From DASUNQ01 sp044866775 (GTDB lineage: Bacteria; Acidobacteriota; Thermoanaerobaculia; Multivoradales; UBA5704): DNA of 64,000 nt. This document shows, piece after piece, positions 12,551 to 22,140 of the stretch. The stretch spans positions 1 through 64,000 of the forward strand of contig JBIOUG010000174.1 of NCBI GenBank assembly GCA_044866775.1, given 5' to 3'. The notes below the pieces were generated by a model that worked only from the letters and a program-made list of their open reading frames with translations, was not told the origin of the DNA and did not search any database. A program made the position numbers and the translations under genes. The stretch's first letter is position 1, and each line of letters begins with the position of its first letter.

Positions 12551-14371
12551 TCAGCGGTACGCGGCGGCCTGGATCCCGTACAGCTCGGCGTATTGCCCGC
12601 CCTCGGCCATGAGCTCGTCGTGGGTGCCGAACTCGACGAGGCGGGCGCCGTCGAGGACGACGATGAGGTCCGCCATGCGCACGGTGGAGAAACGGTGGGA
12701 GACGAGGATCGTGATGCGCCCATCCTCGCCGTCGTCGCCGCGGCGGGCGGCGGCGGCGTAGCGCTCGAACAGCGCGTGCTCGGTCTCGGCGTCCAGCGCC
12801 GCGGTGGGCTCGTCGAGCACCAGCAGCAGCGGGCGGTCGCGCATGAAGCCGCGCGCGAGGGCGAGCTTCTGCCACTGGCCGAACGACACCTCGACGCCCC
12901 CCGGCCAGGTGGGGCCGAGCTGCGTCTCGAGGCCCGACGCCAGGCCCGCGACGACGTCGCCGGCGCCGGCGCGGTCGACGGCCGCGACCACGGCGGGCTC
13001 GTCGTCCAGCCGCGGCACGTCGCCGACCCCGACGGTCTGACGCGCCAGGAGCTCGAAGCGGAAGAAGTCCTGGAAGGCTCCGGCCAGACGCGCGCGCCAG
13101 GCGTCGGCGGGCATGCGGGCGAGCGGCGCGCCGTCGACGAGGATGGCGCCCGACGTCGGCTCGTACAGCTTGGCGAGCAGCTTCACCAGGGTCGTCTTGC
13201 CGGCGCCGTTCTCGCCGACCACGGCCACCACCGTGCCGGCGGGCAGCGCCAGCGAGACGTCGTCGAGGACCAGGCGCGAGGTGCCCGGGTAGGCGAAGGA
13301 CACGTGCTCGAGGCAGATGCCCTGACGCAGGACCGGCGGCACCGGGAGATCGGCCGCGGCGGCGACCGACGCCGCGTAGTCCTCGAGCCAGGCGAGGCGC
13401 CTGGAGCCGTCCATCCAGAAGCCGCGCAGGAAGCCGATCTCGCCGACGGTGGCGCCGACGTAGGACGACAGGCGCGACCCGGCGGCCAGCACGAGCAGCA
13501 CGGCGCCCGGCGGCGCGGCGAGTCGCCACGCCACGAACACCACGGCGCCGACGTAGGCGCCGCCGAACACGGCCCACGCCAGCGTGTACCAGGCGGCGGA
13601 GCCCCACCGCGCCGGCGCCACCAGCCCGTACCAGCGCTCCCACGCCGCACGGCGCCGGCCTACCAGGCGATCGCCGATGCCGATGACCCGCACTTCCTTG
13701 CCCGGCGGCGCGGTGGTGGCGAGCGTGAACAGGTGCCGCGCCAGCCGGCTCGACTGGGCGCCGCGCTCCTGGGCCACGCGCTCGACCGCCGGCCGCCACG
13801 TCGAGGTGAGCACGGTGGGCAGGGCGAAGACCGCGAGCAGCACGAGCGCCGGGTGGATCGACATCAGCAGCGCCACCGTCACCCCGAGCCGCAGGATCCA
13901 GCCGCAGGTCGAGAACAGCGACATGTACATGTGGTCGAGCACGAACACCTGGTCGCGGAGCATGGCGAGCCGGTCGAGGTACTCGGGCCGCTCATGGTGG
14001 GCGATCGTCGCCACCGTCGCCTGGAGGCGGGCGACGTGCGCTTCGAGCGCGATCGTGACCTTGTCGCGGAAGCGCCGCTGCACCCGGGTGCTGACGGTGT
14101 TGAGGAACCACGTCCCGGCGGCCGAGACGCCCAGGCCGACGGCCGCCGCGCGCACCAGGCCGGGCGCGCCCTCGAGCAGGCCCTTGCCGAGCAGCGCCAG
14201 CCACAGCGCGAGCAGCGCATCCGGCAGCGCCGCGAGCTGCGACAGCGCGAAGGCGGCGACCATCAGCCGCGGTTCGTGGCGGAGGCCGAGCCTGCACAGG
14301 CGCCACATCGACGACAGCGCCGGCGGCAGGTCGTCGGCCTTCCGCGCCGCGTGCCTACGCGAGGACGTCAT
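12551..14371 (-). CDS. ABC exporter half-transporter with atypical signature motif
   Basis: The 606-aa protein has an N-terminal six-helix exporter domain (about residues 25-330) and a C-terminal ATPase with Walker A GENGAGKTTLVKLL, Walker B LLLVLDEPTAALD and switch His in ILVSHRFSTV. The signature is WPGGVEVSFGQWQK rather than LSGGQQQR, so its composite ATP site may be weakened, as in asymmetric heterodimeric exporters. It starts 17 bp inside the end of the upstream ABC gene (14355-16310), which implies coupled translation and a heterodimer. The loop between the D-loop and the H-loop strand here is short (AAAARRGDDGEDG); in the partner the same loop carries a palindromic repeat insertion. 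Substrate unknown. Confidence 0.9.
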   Translation of the reverse strand: MTSSRRHAARKADDLPPALSSMWRLCRLGLRHEPRLMVAAFALSQLAALPDALLALWLALLGKGLLEGAPGLVRAAAVGLGVSAAGTWFLNTVSTRVQRRFRDKVTIALEAHVARLQATVATIAHHERPEYLDRLAMLRDQVFVLDHMYMSLFSTCGWILRLGVTVALLMSIHPALVLLAVFALPTVLTSTWRPAVERVAQERGAQSSRLARHLFTLATTAPPGKEVRVIGIGDRLVGRRRAAWERWYGLVAPARWGSAAWYTLAWAVFGGAYVGAVVFVAWRLAAPPGAVLLVLAAGSRLSSYVGATVGEIGFLRGFWMDGSRRLAWLEDYAASVAAAADLPVPPVLRQGICLEHVSFAYPGTSRLVLDDVSLALPAGTVVAVVGENGAGKTTLVKLLAKLYEPTSGAILVDGAPLARMPADAWRARLAGAFQDFFRFELLARQTVGVGDVPRLDDEPAVVAAVDRAGAGDVVAGLASGLETQLGPTWPGGVEVSFGQWQKLALARGFMRDRPLLLVLDEPTAALDAETEHALFERYAAAARRGDDGEDGRITILVSHRFSTVRMADLIVVLDGARLVEFGTHDELMAEGGQYAELYGIQAAAYR

Positions 14372-16310
14372 AGACCGCGCCTTCCTCGTCCTCGGCGGCG
14401 CCGAAGCGCTGCGCCTGCAGGTCGAACATCGCCCGGTAGCGGCCCCGCCGCGCCATCAGCTCGCCGTGGGTGCCGTGCTCGACGACGCGCCCGTGCTCGA
14501 GCACGCAGATGCGGTCCGCATGGCGCACCGTCGAGAAGCGGTGGGAGATGAGGATCGTCGTGCATTGGCGGCCGGCGTGGCTAGGAGCCCGTCGCGCTGG
14601 TCGCGCGACGGACAGCGCTCCTAGCTCGATCGGATACGGCGCGAAAGCTTTCGCGCCTAGGATGCGGTCGAAGATCTCGGCCTCGCCGCGCACGTCGAGC
14701 TGGGCGGTGGGCTCGTCGAGCAGCACCACGCCGGCGCCGCGCTCGACGGCGCACAGCGCCCGGGCGAGAGCGACCCGCTGCCACTGCCCGCCGGAGAGAT
14801 CGGTGCCCCCGTCGTAGCCGCGGGCGAGCACGGTGTCGAGGTCGGCCAGGCCCGCCGCGCCGGCCGCCGCGAGCGCGCCGCGCACGGCGTCGTCCGGCGC
14901 GCCCGCCGGAGCGACGTTGTCGCGCAGCGGCAGCTCGAAGCGGACGAAGTCCTGGAACACGGCGGCCAGGCGCGAGCGCCAGGCGCCGAGGTCGAGGTCG
15001 CGCAGGTCGACCCCGTCGACCTCGATGGCGCCGCCCTGCGGGTCGTAGAGGCGGCAGAGCAGCTTGGCGAGCGTCGTCTTGCCGGCGCCGTTCTGCCCGA
15101 CGATGGCGAGCGACGACCCGGCGGGGATCGTGAGGTCGAAGCCCTCGAGCACCGGCCGGCCGCCGGGGTAGGCGAAGGTGAGGTCGCGAAAGCGCACCTC
15201 GCGCGCCGGCAGGCCGGCCGCGGGACGGCGGCCTGGGAGCCCGTCGCGCTGGGCGCGCGACGGAAAGCGCTCCCCGGATCGATCAGAGCCCGGCGCGAAT
15301 GCTTTCGCGCCTGGGGGCAGCGCGCCGGCGGTCGCCATCGCCGGCTCGAGGCGCAGGACGGCGGCCACCGGCGCCGCGGAGCCGTCGAGGGCCCAGTTGA
15401 GGCCGCCAAAGGCGATCATCGACGTGCCCACCGCGGCCTGGGCGAAGACGACGGCCGCGGCGAGGCTCAGGCGGCCGCCCGCCGCGGCGCCGGCCAGCGA
15501 CCAGAAGACGGCCAGGTTGGCGCCGAGCACGAGCAACAGGCTCCATAGCAGCGGCTTCTCGCGCAGCCGCGTCGCCTCGTACTGCAGCGCGTGCAGGCGC
15601 GTGCGGCGGTTGACGAAGCGCTCGATGGTCCAGCCGGCGAGGCCGAACAGGCGCAGCTCCTTGGCGGGCGGCGGGTCGACGGCGAGCCGGTACGCGTAGT
15701 CGGCGTCACGCTGCGCGGCGCGCACCTCGTCGGTGTTGCGGTCGTGCCAGACCGCGCTCTCGCGCAGCAGCCAGTGAGTCGCCAACCAGGCGCCGGCGAG
15801 GGCGATCGGCGCCCACCAGGCCCAGGCGAAGAGCACGACGGCGCAGGCGAGACCGCCGATCATCTCGACCAGGCCGGAGGCGATGAAGTCCATCGAGATC
15901 GTCAGCGGCGGACCGGTCATGCCGAGGTCGAAGTCGCGCGCCACCGTCAGGTCGCCGGTGAGCTTCGGGTCCTCGAGATGACCCATGCCCGGCGGCCGTA
16001 CGCAGGCCTCGGTCAGCCGGTCGTACAGCCAGGCGGCGGTGCGGTCGCCGAGGTTGGCGCTGATCGCCCGGTGGAGCGGGGAGAGGACCTGGAGGAGGAC
16101 GAAGACGGCGCCGACGAGCGCCAGCGGGCCGGCCAGGCCGTCGCCGCGCTCGACGGCGCCGACGAGGGCACCCATGGCGAGGGCGAAGATCGCGGGCAGG
16201 ACGCCGCGCAGGACCAGCGCCGCCCACCAGCCGAGGGCGAGGACGCGATCGGCCCGCGGCAGGACCGCGAAGAACTTCCACTCGTTGCGCGCGCGCAGGC
16301 GGTCGATCAT
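14355..16310 (-). CDS. ABC exporter half-transporter carrying two in-frame repeat insertions
   Basis: The 651-aa protein has an exporter transmembrane domain (about residues 20-310) and an ATPase domain with Walker A GQNGAGKTTLAKLL, canonical signature TDLSGGQWQRVALA, Walker B VVLLDEPTAQLD and switch His in ILISHRFSTV. Two ~80-bp palindromic repeats are embedded without a stop or frameshift. One lies in the linker between membrane and ATPase domains (reads GAKAFAPGSDRSGERFPSRA, DNA 15233-15314). The other lies between D-loop and H-loop (GAKAFAPYPIELGALSVARP, DNA 14581-14660). Both are places where surface loops vary, so the enzyme may still work. Another repeat copy ends 8 bp before the ATG, leaving AGGG as the only ribosome-binding-like sequence. 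It is the first gene of the pair with 12551-14371. Confidence 0.9.
   Translation of the reverse strand: MIDRLRARNEWKFFAVLPRADRVLALGWWAALVLRGVLPAIFALAMGALVGAVERGDGLAGPLALVGAVFVLLQVLSPLHRAISANLGDRTAAWLYDRLTEACVRPPGMGHLEDPKLTGDLTVARDFDLGMTGPPLTISMDFIASGLVEMIGGLACAVVLFAWAWWAPIALAGAWLATHWLLRESAVWHDRNTDEVRAAQRDADYAYRLAVDPPPAKELRLFGLAGWTIERFVNRRTRLHALQYEATRLREKPLLWSLLLVLGANLAVFWSLAGAAAGGRLSLAAAVVFAQAAVGTSMIAFGGLNWALDGSAAPVAAVLRLEPAMATAGALPPGAKAFAPGSDRSGERFPSRAQRDGLPGRRPAAGLPAREVRFRDLTFAYPGGRPVLEGFDLTIPAGSSLAIVGQNGAGKTTLAKLLCRLYDPQGGAIEVDGVDLRDLDLGAWRSRLAAVFQDFVRFELPLRDNVAPAGAPDDAVRGALAAAGAAGLADLDTVLARGYDGGTDLSGGQWQRVALARALCAVERGAGVVLLDEPTAQLDVRGEAEIFDRILGAKAFAPYPIELGALSVARPARRAPSHAGRQCTTILISHRFSTVRHADRICVLEHGRVVEHGTHGELMARRGRYRAMFDLQAQRFGAAEDEEGAVYDVLA
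14581..14660 (+). repeat. two-hairpin palindromic repeat, copy A (inside ABC gene)
   Basis: Starting CTAGGAGCCC and ending GCGCCTAG, this copy has an imperfect hairpin with inner stem CCGTCGCGC / GCGCGACGG inside an outer GGAGC / GCTCC stem. A spacer (CGATCGGATAC) follows, then the perfect 20-bp palindrome GGCGCGAAAGCTTTCGCGCC. It is antisense to the host ABC gene yet keeps its frame open. CTAG at both edges belongs either to the element or to a target duplication. Confidence 0.9.
15233..15314 (+). repeat. two-hairpin palindromic repeat, copy B (inside ABC gene linker)
   Basis: Same design as copy A: GGAGC, CCGTCGCGC / GCGCGACGG, GCTCC, a spacer containing GATCGATC, then GGCGCGAATGCTTTCGCGCC (one mismatch in the palindrome). 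The edges read CCTGG on both sides. It is the most diverged copy and sits in the interdomain linker of the 14355-16310 gene, again antisense to it and in frame. Confidence 0.88.
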
Positions 16311-16317
16311 CGGTGCC

Positions 16318-16401
16318 CTAGGCGCGAAAAGCTTTTCGCGCCGTATCCATATGGATTCTAGGAGCGCTGTCCGTCCCGCGCCCAGCGGGACGGGCTCCTA
16401 G
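16318..16401 (-). repeat. two-hairpin palindromic repeat, copy C (upstream of ABC gene)
   Basis: This copy is inverted relative to A, B and E. It reads GGCGCGAAAAGCTTTTCGCGCC (a 22-bp palindrome), then GTATCCATATGGAT, then GGAGCGCTGT with inner stem CCGTCCCGC / GCGGGACGG and outer GGAGC / GCTCC. It begins 8 bp from the start codon of the minus-strand ABC gene and runs directly into copy D. Confidence 0.9.
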
Positions 16402-16481
16402 AGGCGCGAAAAGCCTTCGCGCCGTATCCGGTAGATTCCAGGAGCGCTGTCCGTCCCGCGAACAGCGGGACGGGCTCCTAG
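16402..16481 (-). repeat. two-hairpin palindromic repeat, copy D (tandem with C)
   Basis: This copy is head-to-tail with copy C at a period of about 80-82 bp: GGCGCGAAAAGCCTTCGCGCC, GTATCCGG spacer, then GGAGCGCTGT with CCGTCCCGC / GCGGGACGG. It ends 33 bp before the AttH-like gene. Copies C and D together make up most of the 204-bp divergent intergenic region, so any promoter for either gene must lie in or between them. Confidence 0.9.
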
Positions 16482-16514
16482 GCTACCAGCGCTGAAAGGC
16501 GGCGGAGCAACGAG

Positions 16515-17816
16515 ATGAGGGCCCGGCGCGCGGCGATCGGCCTCGCCGCCCTGTTGCTGCTCGGCGCCGCCGGGTGGCTCCTGCTGCGCCGGCCGGCGCG
16601 GCCGCCGGTCGCGGCGCGGCTGTCGGTGGCGGGTGCGCTGGGCGGGCCGGCGGAGGCGGGGTTCGCGCGGGCGCTCGCGCCGCGCTCGTTCGCCTTTCCC
16701 GCCGACCACGGGCCGCACCCGGCGTTCCGCACCGAGTGGTGGTACTTCACCGGCAACCTGGAGACCGAGGAGCCCGTCCCGCTCTTCGCGGGACGGACTG
16801 CGCTCCTCGGATCGATTGGATACGGCGCGAAAGCCTTCGCGCCTCGTCGGGGCGGGCGGCGGTTCGGGTACCAGCTCACCTTCTTCCGCAACGCCCTGGC
16901 GCCGCGGGCGGCGGCGCGCGCCTCGCGCTGGGCGGCGCGCCAGGTCTTCCTCGCGCACTTCGCGGTGACCGATCCGGGTGCCGGGCGCTTCCTCGCCTGC
17001 GAGCGCTTCCGCCGCGAGGCGCTGGGGCTGGCGGGCGCCCGCGCGGTTCCGTTTCGCGTCTGGCTGGATCGCTGGTCGGCGGCGTCGGCCGCACCGGCGG
17101 CGGCGGCCGTCGGTGACCAGACCTTCCCGCTGCGGCTGCGCGCCGCCGCCGAGGACGTCGCCCTCGATCTCACGCTCGCGAGCGGCAAGCCGCCGGTCCT
17201 CCAGGGCGAGCGCGGCCTCTCGCGCAAGGGGTCGGCCCCCGGGCAGGCCTCGTACTACTACTCCCTCACCCGCCTGCCCACCACCGGCCGGCTGCGCCTC
17301 GACGGCCGCACCTGGGCGGTGCGCGGCGCCTCGTGGATGGACCGCGAGTGGAGCACCAGCTCGCTCTCGCCGGGCCAGGTCGGGTGGGACTGGCTGGCGC
17401 TGCAGCTCGCCGACGGGCGCGAGCTGATGCTCTACCGGCTGCGCCTCCGCGGCGGCGGCGCGGATCCGGCGAGCGGCGGCGCCCTCGTGGCGCGCGACGG
17501 CACCGCCACGATCCTCGGGCTGGACGACGCCGCGGTCGAGGTCCTCGCCACCTGGGAGAGCCCGGCCGGCGGCCGCTACCCGGCGCGCTGGCGGGTGCGG
17601 GTCCCGGCGGTCGGGCTGGACCTCGTCGTGCGGCCGCTGCTCGCCGATCAGGAGCATCGCGGTACCTTCCGCTACTGGGAAGGGGCGGTCGAGGCGGCCG
17701 GGACCTCACGCGGGACGCCGGCCGGCGGCCGCGGCTACGTCGAGCTGACGGGCTACGCCGACGGCGCGCCGGCGCCGGAGCGGCTCGGGGGTCGTCAAAC
17801 AGCAAATTTCAGGTAG
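16515..17816 (+). CDS. AttH/CrtC-like lipocalin-domain protein with in-frame repeat insertion
   Basis: The 433-aa protein has an N-terminal signal anchor (MRARRAAIGLAALLLLGAAG). Two lipocalin-like halves are typical of the AttH / hydroxyneurosporene-synthase-like family: FPADHGPHPAFRTEWWYFTGNLE, FGYQLTFFRNAL, then YSLTRLPTTGRL, SWMDREWSTS, and WDWLALQLADGRELMLYRLR, which is the family hallmark. Members are periplasmic and mostly of unknown activity; homologues often sit beside ABC exporters. Repeat copy E is inserted at about residues 85-111, between GNLET and RRFGYQLTFF, where relatives have a short turn. The C-terminus (GRQTANFR) looks replaced or trimmed. It is divergent from the ABC exporter pair across repeats C and D. 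Confidence 0.87.
   Translation: MRARRAAIGLAALLLLGAAGWLLLRRPARPPVAARLSVAGALGGPAEAGFARALAPRSFAFPADHGPHPAFRTEWWYFTGNLETEEPVPLFAGRTALLGSIGYGAKAFAPRRGGRRFGYQLTFFRNALAPRAAARASRWAARQVFLAHFAVTDPGAGRFLACERFRREALGLAGARAVPFRVWLDRWSAASAAPAAAAVGDQTFPLRLRAAAEDVALDLTLASGKPPVLQGERGLSRKGSAPGQASYYYSLTRLPTTGRLRLDGRTWAVRGASWMDREWSTSSLSPGQVGWDWLALQLADGRELMLYRLRLRGGGADPASGGALVARDGTATILGLDDAAVEVLATWESPAGGRYPARWRVRVPAVGLDLVVRPLLADQEHRGTFRYWEGAVEAAGTSRGTPAGGRGYVELTGYADGAPAPERLGGRQTANFR
16766..16846 (+). repeat. two-hairpin palindromic repeat, copy E (inside AttH-like gene)
   Basis: Reads GAGGAGCCC, inner stem CCGTCCCGC / GCGGGACGG, GCTCC, spacer GGATCGATTGGATAC, then GGCGCGAAAGCCTTCGCGCC. It is in sense orientation within the host gene and encodes about 27 extra residues ending GYGAKAFAP. 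The outermost bases CGAGG and CCTCG pair with each other. Confidence 0.9.
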
Positions 17817-18021
17817 AGGAAAGGCTCGTTTCCGTGCGCCGGTGGCATGGACGGAAACCTGTCCCGAGGCCTCCACCGCCGGGGCGAAGCGTTGTGGAGC
17901 CGGCCATGGCTCCGCGACCCGAACGACCGCCGGCCGAAGCCGGCGCTCGTAGAGTTCGGGTTCGCCCGGAAAGCGCATACAGTCTCCGTTCGAGAACCTG
18001 CACGCAAGGAGAGACGATTCG
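17817..18021. other. hairpin-rich intergenic region upstream of the S9 peptidase
   Basis: Three inverted repeats occur here: GTTTCCGT / ACGGAAAC (17828-17835 and 17851-17858), GGAGCC / GGCTCC (17896-17901 and 17908-17913), and CGCCGGC-CGAA-GCCGGCG (17928-17945, a tetraloop hairpin). They probably include the terminator of the AttH-like gene. AAGGAGAG at about 18007-18014 is the ribosome binding site of the next gene. No gene is supported. Confidence 0.5.
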
Positions 18022-20019
<1,998 letters not shown>

Positions 20020-20024
20020 ACTTT

Positions 20025-20276
20025 ATGGAACCACGGGATGACGACGACGTGAACCGGCCCGGCTGGGTGGTGAGCGACGAGGGGAGCGCCGACAGCGCGC
20101 GTGACTTCGACCCGAAGCGGCCGGAGTGCGACGACGACGCGCCGGAGCCGCGCCGGGGGCCGGTGACGCACGGCACGCCTCTCGGGCCGGACGAGTACGC
20201 CCGGTTGAAGGAGAAGGCGAGGCGCGGGGGACCGGAAGACCGCGGCGGCCCCGCGCACCACGACCGCGAGCCATAG
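20025..20276 (+). CDS. small acidic/charged hypothetical protein
   Basis: The 83-aa product starts at an ATG preceded by the best ribosome binding site in this region (AAAGGAGGTG, 8 nt away), only 5 bp after the S9 peptidase stop. It is dominated by D, E, R, P and G, with clusters such as EPRDDDD and KRPECDDDAPEPRRGP, one Cys and no signal peptide or membrane segment. It is probably disordered and cytoplasmic. A possible structured core is TPLGPDEYARLKEKAR near residues 50-65. The function is not recognised; it is called real because of the ribosome binding site, the spacing and codon use matching its neighbours. Confidence 0.6.
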   Translation: MEPRDDDDVNRPGWVVSDEGSADSARDFDPKRPECDDDAPEPRRGPVTHGTPLGPDEYARLKEKARRGGPEDRGGPAHHDREP

Positions 20277-20299
20277 GATCTATTGGAACGGAGGGAGTC

Positions 20300-22066
20300 A
20301 TGGCGCAGCGCGCGAAGGCTTCGAGGGGAGGGCGGAAGACGACGGCGCGGAAGGGCGCGGCGGCGGCGGTCGCGCGGGCCCGCGGCGGCGCCAAGAGCGC
20401 GGCAGGCGCCCTCCGCGGCGCCGCCACCGGGCTCGCCGCCGAGGTCCTGGGCGACCTCCCGGGGCTGCAGAAGGTGCGGACCGTCCTCCGCGCCGGCAAG
20501 GCCGCGCTCGGCGCCGACTTCGATCCCGGGGCGATGGCGATGGCCGCCGCCGCCCTGGCCGGCCTCACCGAGTACGACCGCCCGCGCCCGGCGAAGACCC
20601 GCTTCCCGATCGACCTCGCCGCCTACGCCGCGCTCAAGGGCCAGGCGCCGGCGGCCCGGCGGCTGCGCGCGGCGCTCACCGCCACCGTCGCCGCCGACCG
20701 CGGCCGCAAGAAAGCCGGGACCGTCTCGGCGGCGGTGGTGGCCGGCGCCGTGGCGGCGCCGCTCGGCCCCGAGGTGGCGGCGGCTCCCGGCACCGTCGGC
20801 ACCATCGCCGGCATCGCCGACACGCAGTGGTTCCCGCCCGACTGCACCCTCGCCGCCGGCCCGCAGCACGTCCTGGCGTCGGTCAACTCCTCGGTCGCCA
20901 TCTTCCCCAAGACCGGCGGCAGCCCGGCGCTGCAGCGCACGCTGACCGCCTGGTTCTCGAACGTCATCTCGCAGGCCAAGATCTTCGATCCCAAGGCGCT
21001 CTACGACCAGCACGCCGGCCGCTGGGTGCTGGTGGCGGTGGCGCTGGGGACGACCAGCAACACCTCGTTCTTCCTGCTCTCGGTGTCCAAGACCTCGGAC
21101 CCGCTCGGCGAGTGGCGGAACTTCAAGCTCGACGCCACCAAGGACGGCACGACGCAGACCCAGAACTGGGCCGACTACCCGGGGCTCGGCGTCGACGCGC
21201 AGGCGCTCTACCTGACCGCCAACATGTTCCGCTTCGACGGCGGCTTCCAGTACGCGAAGATCCGCATCATTCCCAAGGACGGCCCCTACTCGGGCGGCGC
21301 CGTCACCTTCCGCGACATCGTCAACCTGAAGAACGCCGAGGGCTCGACCGCCTTCACCCTCCAGCCCTGCCACACCTACGGCGCGCCGCAGGTGCAGTAC
21401 TTCGTCAACTCGCTCTTCCCCTCGACCAGCGTCCCGACCCGCAATCTCCTCTCGCTCTGGTCGCTGACCAACCCGCTCGGCACGCCGGCGATCGCGCGGC
21501 GCAACATCGGCGTCACCAGCTACGGCCTGCCGCCCGACGCGACGCAGAAGGGCAGCTCGACGCTCGTCGACACCGGCGACGTGCGCGTGCTCAACGCCGT
21601 CTTCCGCGGTGGGTCGGTATGGTGCGCGCTGACCTCGCGCCACGACTGGGGGGACGGCAAGAACGTCGCCGTGGCGCACTGGTTCCAGATCAACCCGACC
21701 TCCGGCGCGAAGATCCAGGAAGGGTTCTTCGGCGTCACCGGCCGGCATTACTACTACCCGGCCGTGATGCCCGACGGCAACGGCAACATGACGATGGTCT
21801 TCTCGCGCTCCGGCACGGCCGAGCACGTCAGCGCCCGCACCAGCGGCCGCCTGGCCGCCGATCCGCTGGGATCGCTGCAGGCGAGCGCCGACCTGCGCAC
21901 CGGCGTCGCCCGCTACGTCCGCCTCGACGGCATGAGCCGCAACCGCTGGGGCGACTACGCCGGCATCGCCAACGACCCCACCGACAACCGCACGATCTGG
22001 TGCTACACCGGCTTCGCCGCGGCGGTCGACACCTGGGGGACGCACATCGGCGCGGCGCGGTTCTGA
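20300..22066 (+). CDS. hypothetical beta-propeller-like protein with Lys/Ala-rich N-terminus
   Basis: The 588-aa product has an N-terminal 40 residues that look histone-like (MAQRAKASRGGRKTTARKGA...VARARGGAKSA). An Ala-rich helical region runs to about 160 and has no clear signal peptide. The remainder (about 165-588) is rich in W/Y/F-bearing beta strands such as DTQWFPPDCTLAAGPQHVL, FDPKALYDQHAGRWVLVAVA, NWADYPGLGVDAQALYLTANM, MPDGNGNMTMVFSRSG and NRWGDYAGIANDP. These recur in large secreted proteins with sialidase-like or propeller folds, but no catalytic motif is evident. GGAGGGAG lies just before the ATG at 20300. It may be co-transcribed with the two genes upstream. Confidence 0.75.
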   Translation: MAQRAKASRGGRKTTARKGAAAAVARARGGAKSAAGALRGAATGLAAEVLGDLPGLQKVRTVLRAGKAALGADFDPGAMAMAAAALAGLTEYDRPRPAKTRFPIDLAAYAALKGQAPAARRLRAALTATVAADRGRKKAGTVSAAVVAGAVAAPLGPEVAAAPGTVGTIAGIADTQWFPPDCTLAAGPQHVLASVNSSVAIFPKTGGSPALQRTLTAWFSNVISQAKIFDPKALYDQHAGRWVLVAVALGTTSNTSFFLLSVSKTSDPLGEWRNFKLDATKDGTTQTQNWADYPGLGVDAQALYLTANMFRFDGGFQYAKIRIIPKDGPYSGGAVTFRDIVNLKNAEGSTAFTLQPCHTYGAPQVQYFVNSLFPSTSVPTRNLLSLWSLTNPLGTPAIARRNIGVTSYGLPPDATQKGSSTLVDTGDVRVLNAVFRGGSVWCALTSRHDWGDGKNVAVAHWFQINPTSGAKIQEGFFGVTGRHYYYPAVMPDGNGNMTMVFSRSGTAEHVSARTSGRLAADPLGSLQASADLRTGVARYVRLDGMSRNRWGDYAGIANDPTDNRTIWCYTGFAAAVDTWGTHIGAARF

Positions 22067-22140
22067 CGTACAGCCGGCAGCCGGCGCATTGCCCTTCCTG
22101 ACCGAAGGACCTGCTCGCGAATCCGCCCGGTCGCTGGTAG

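Noticed and set aside
14581..14660. CTAG at both ends of repeat copy A as a target-site duplication
   Set aside because: Other copies have CCTGG/CCTGG, CGAGG/CCTCG or shared junctions, so the edge bases may be part of the element's outer stem; no clean duplication can be defined.
16318..16481. Rho-independent terminators for the divergent genes
   Set aside because: The hairpins lie upstream of both genes and recur inside coding sequence, so they are an interspersed repeat, not a terminator.
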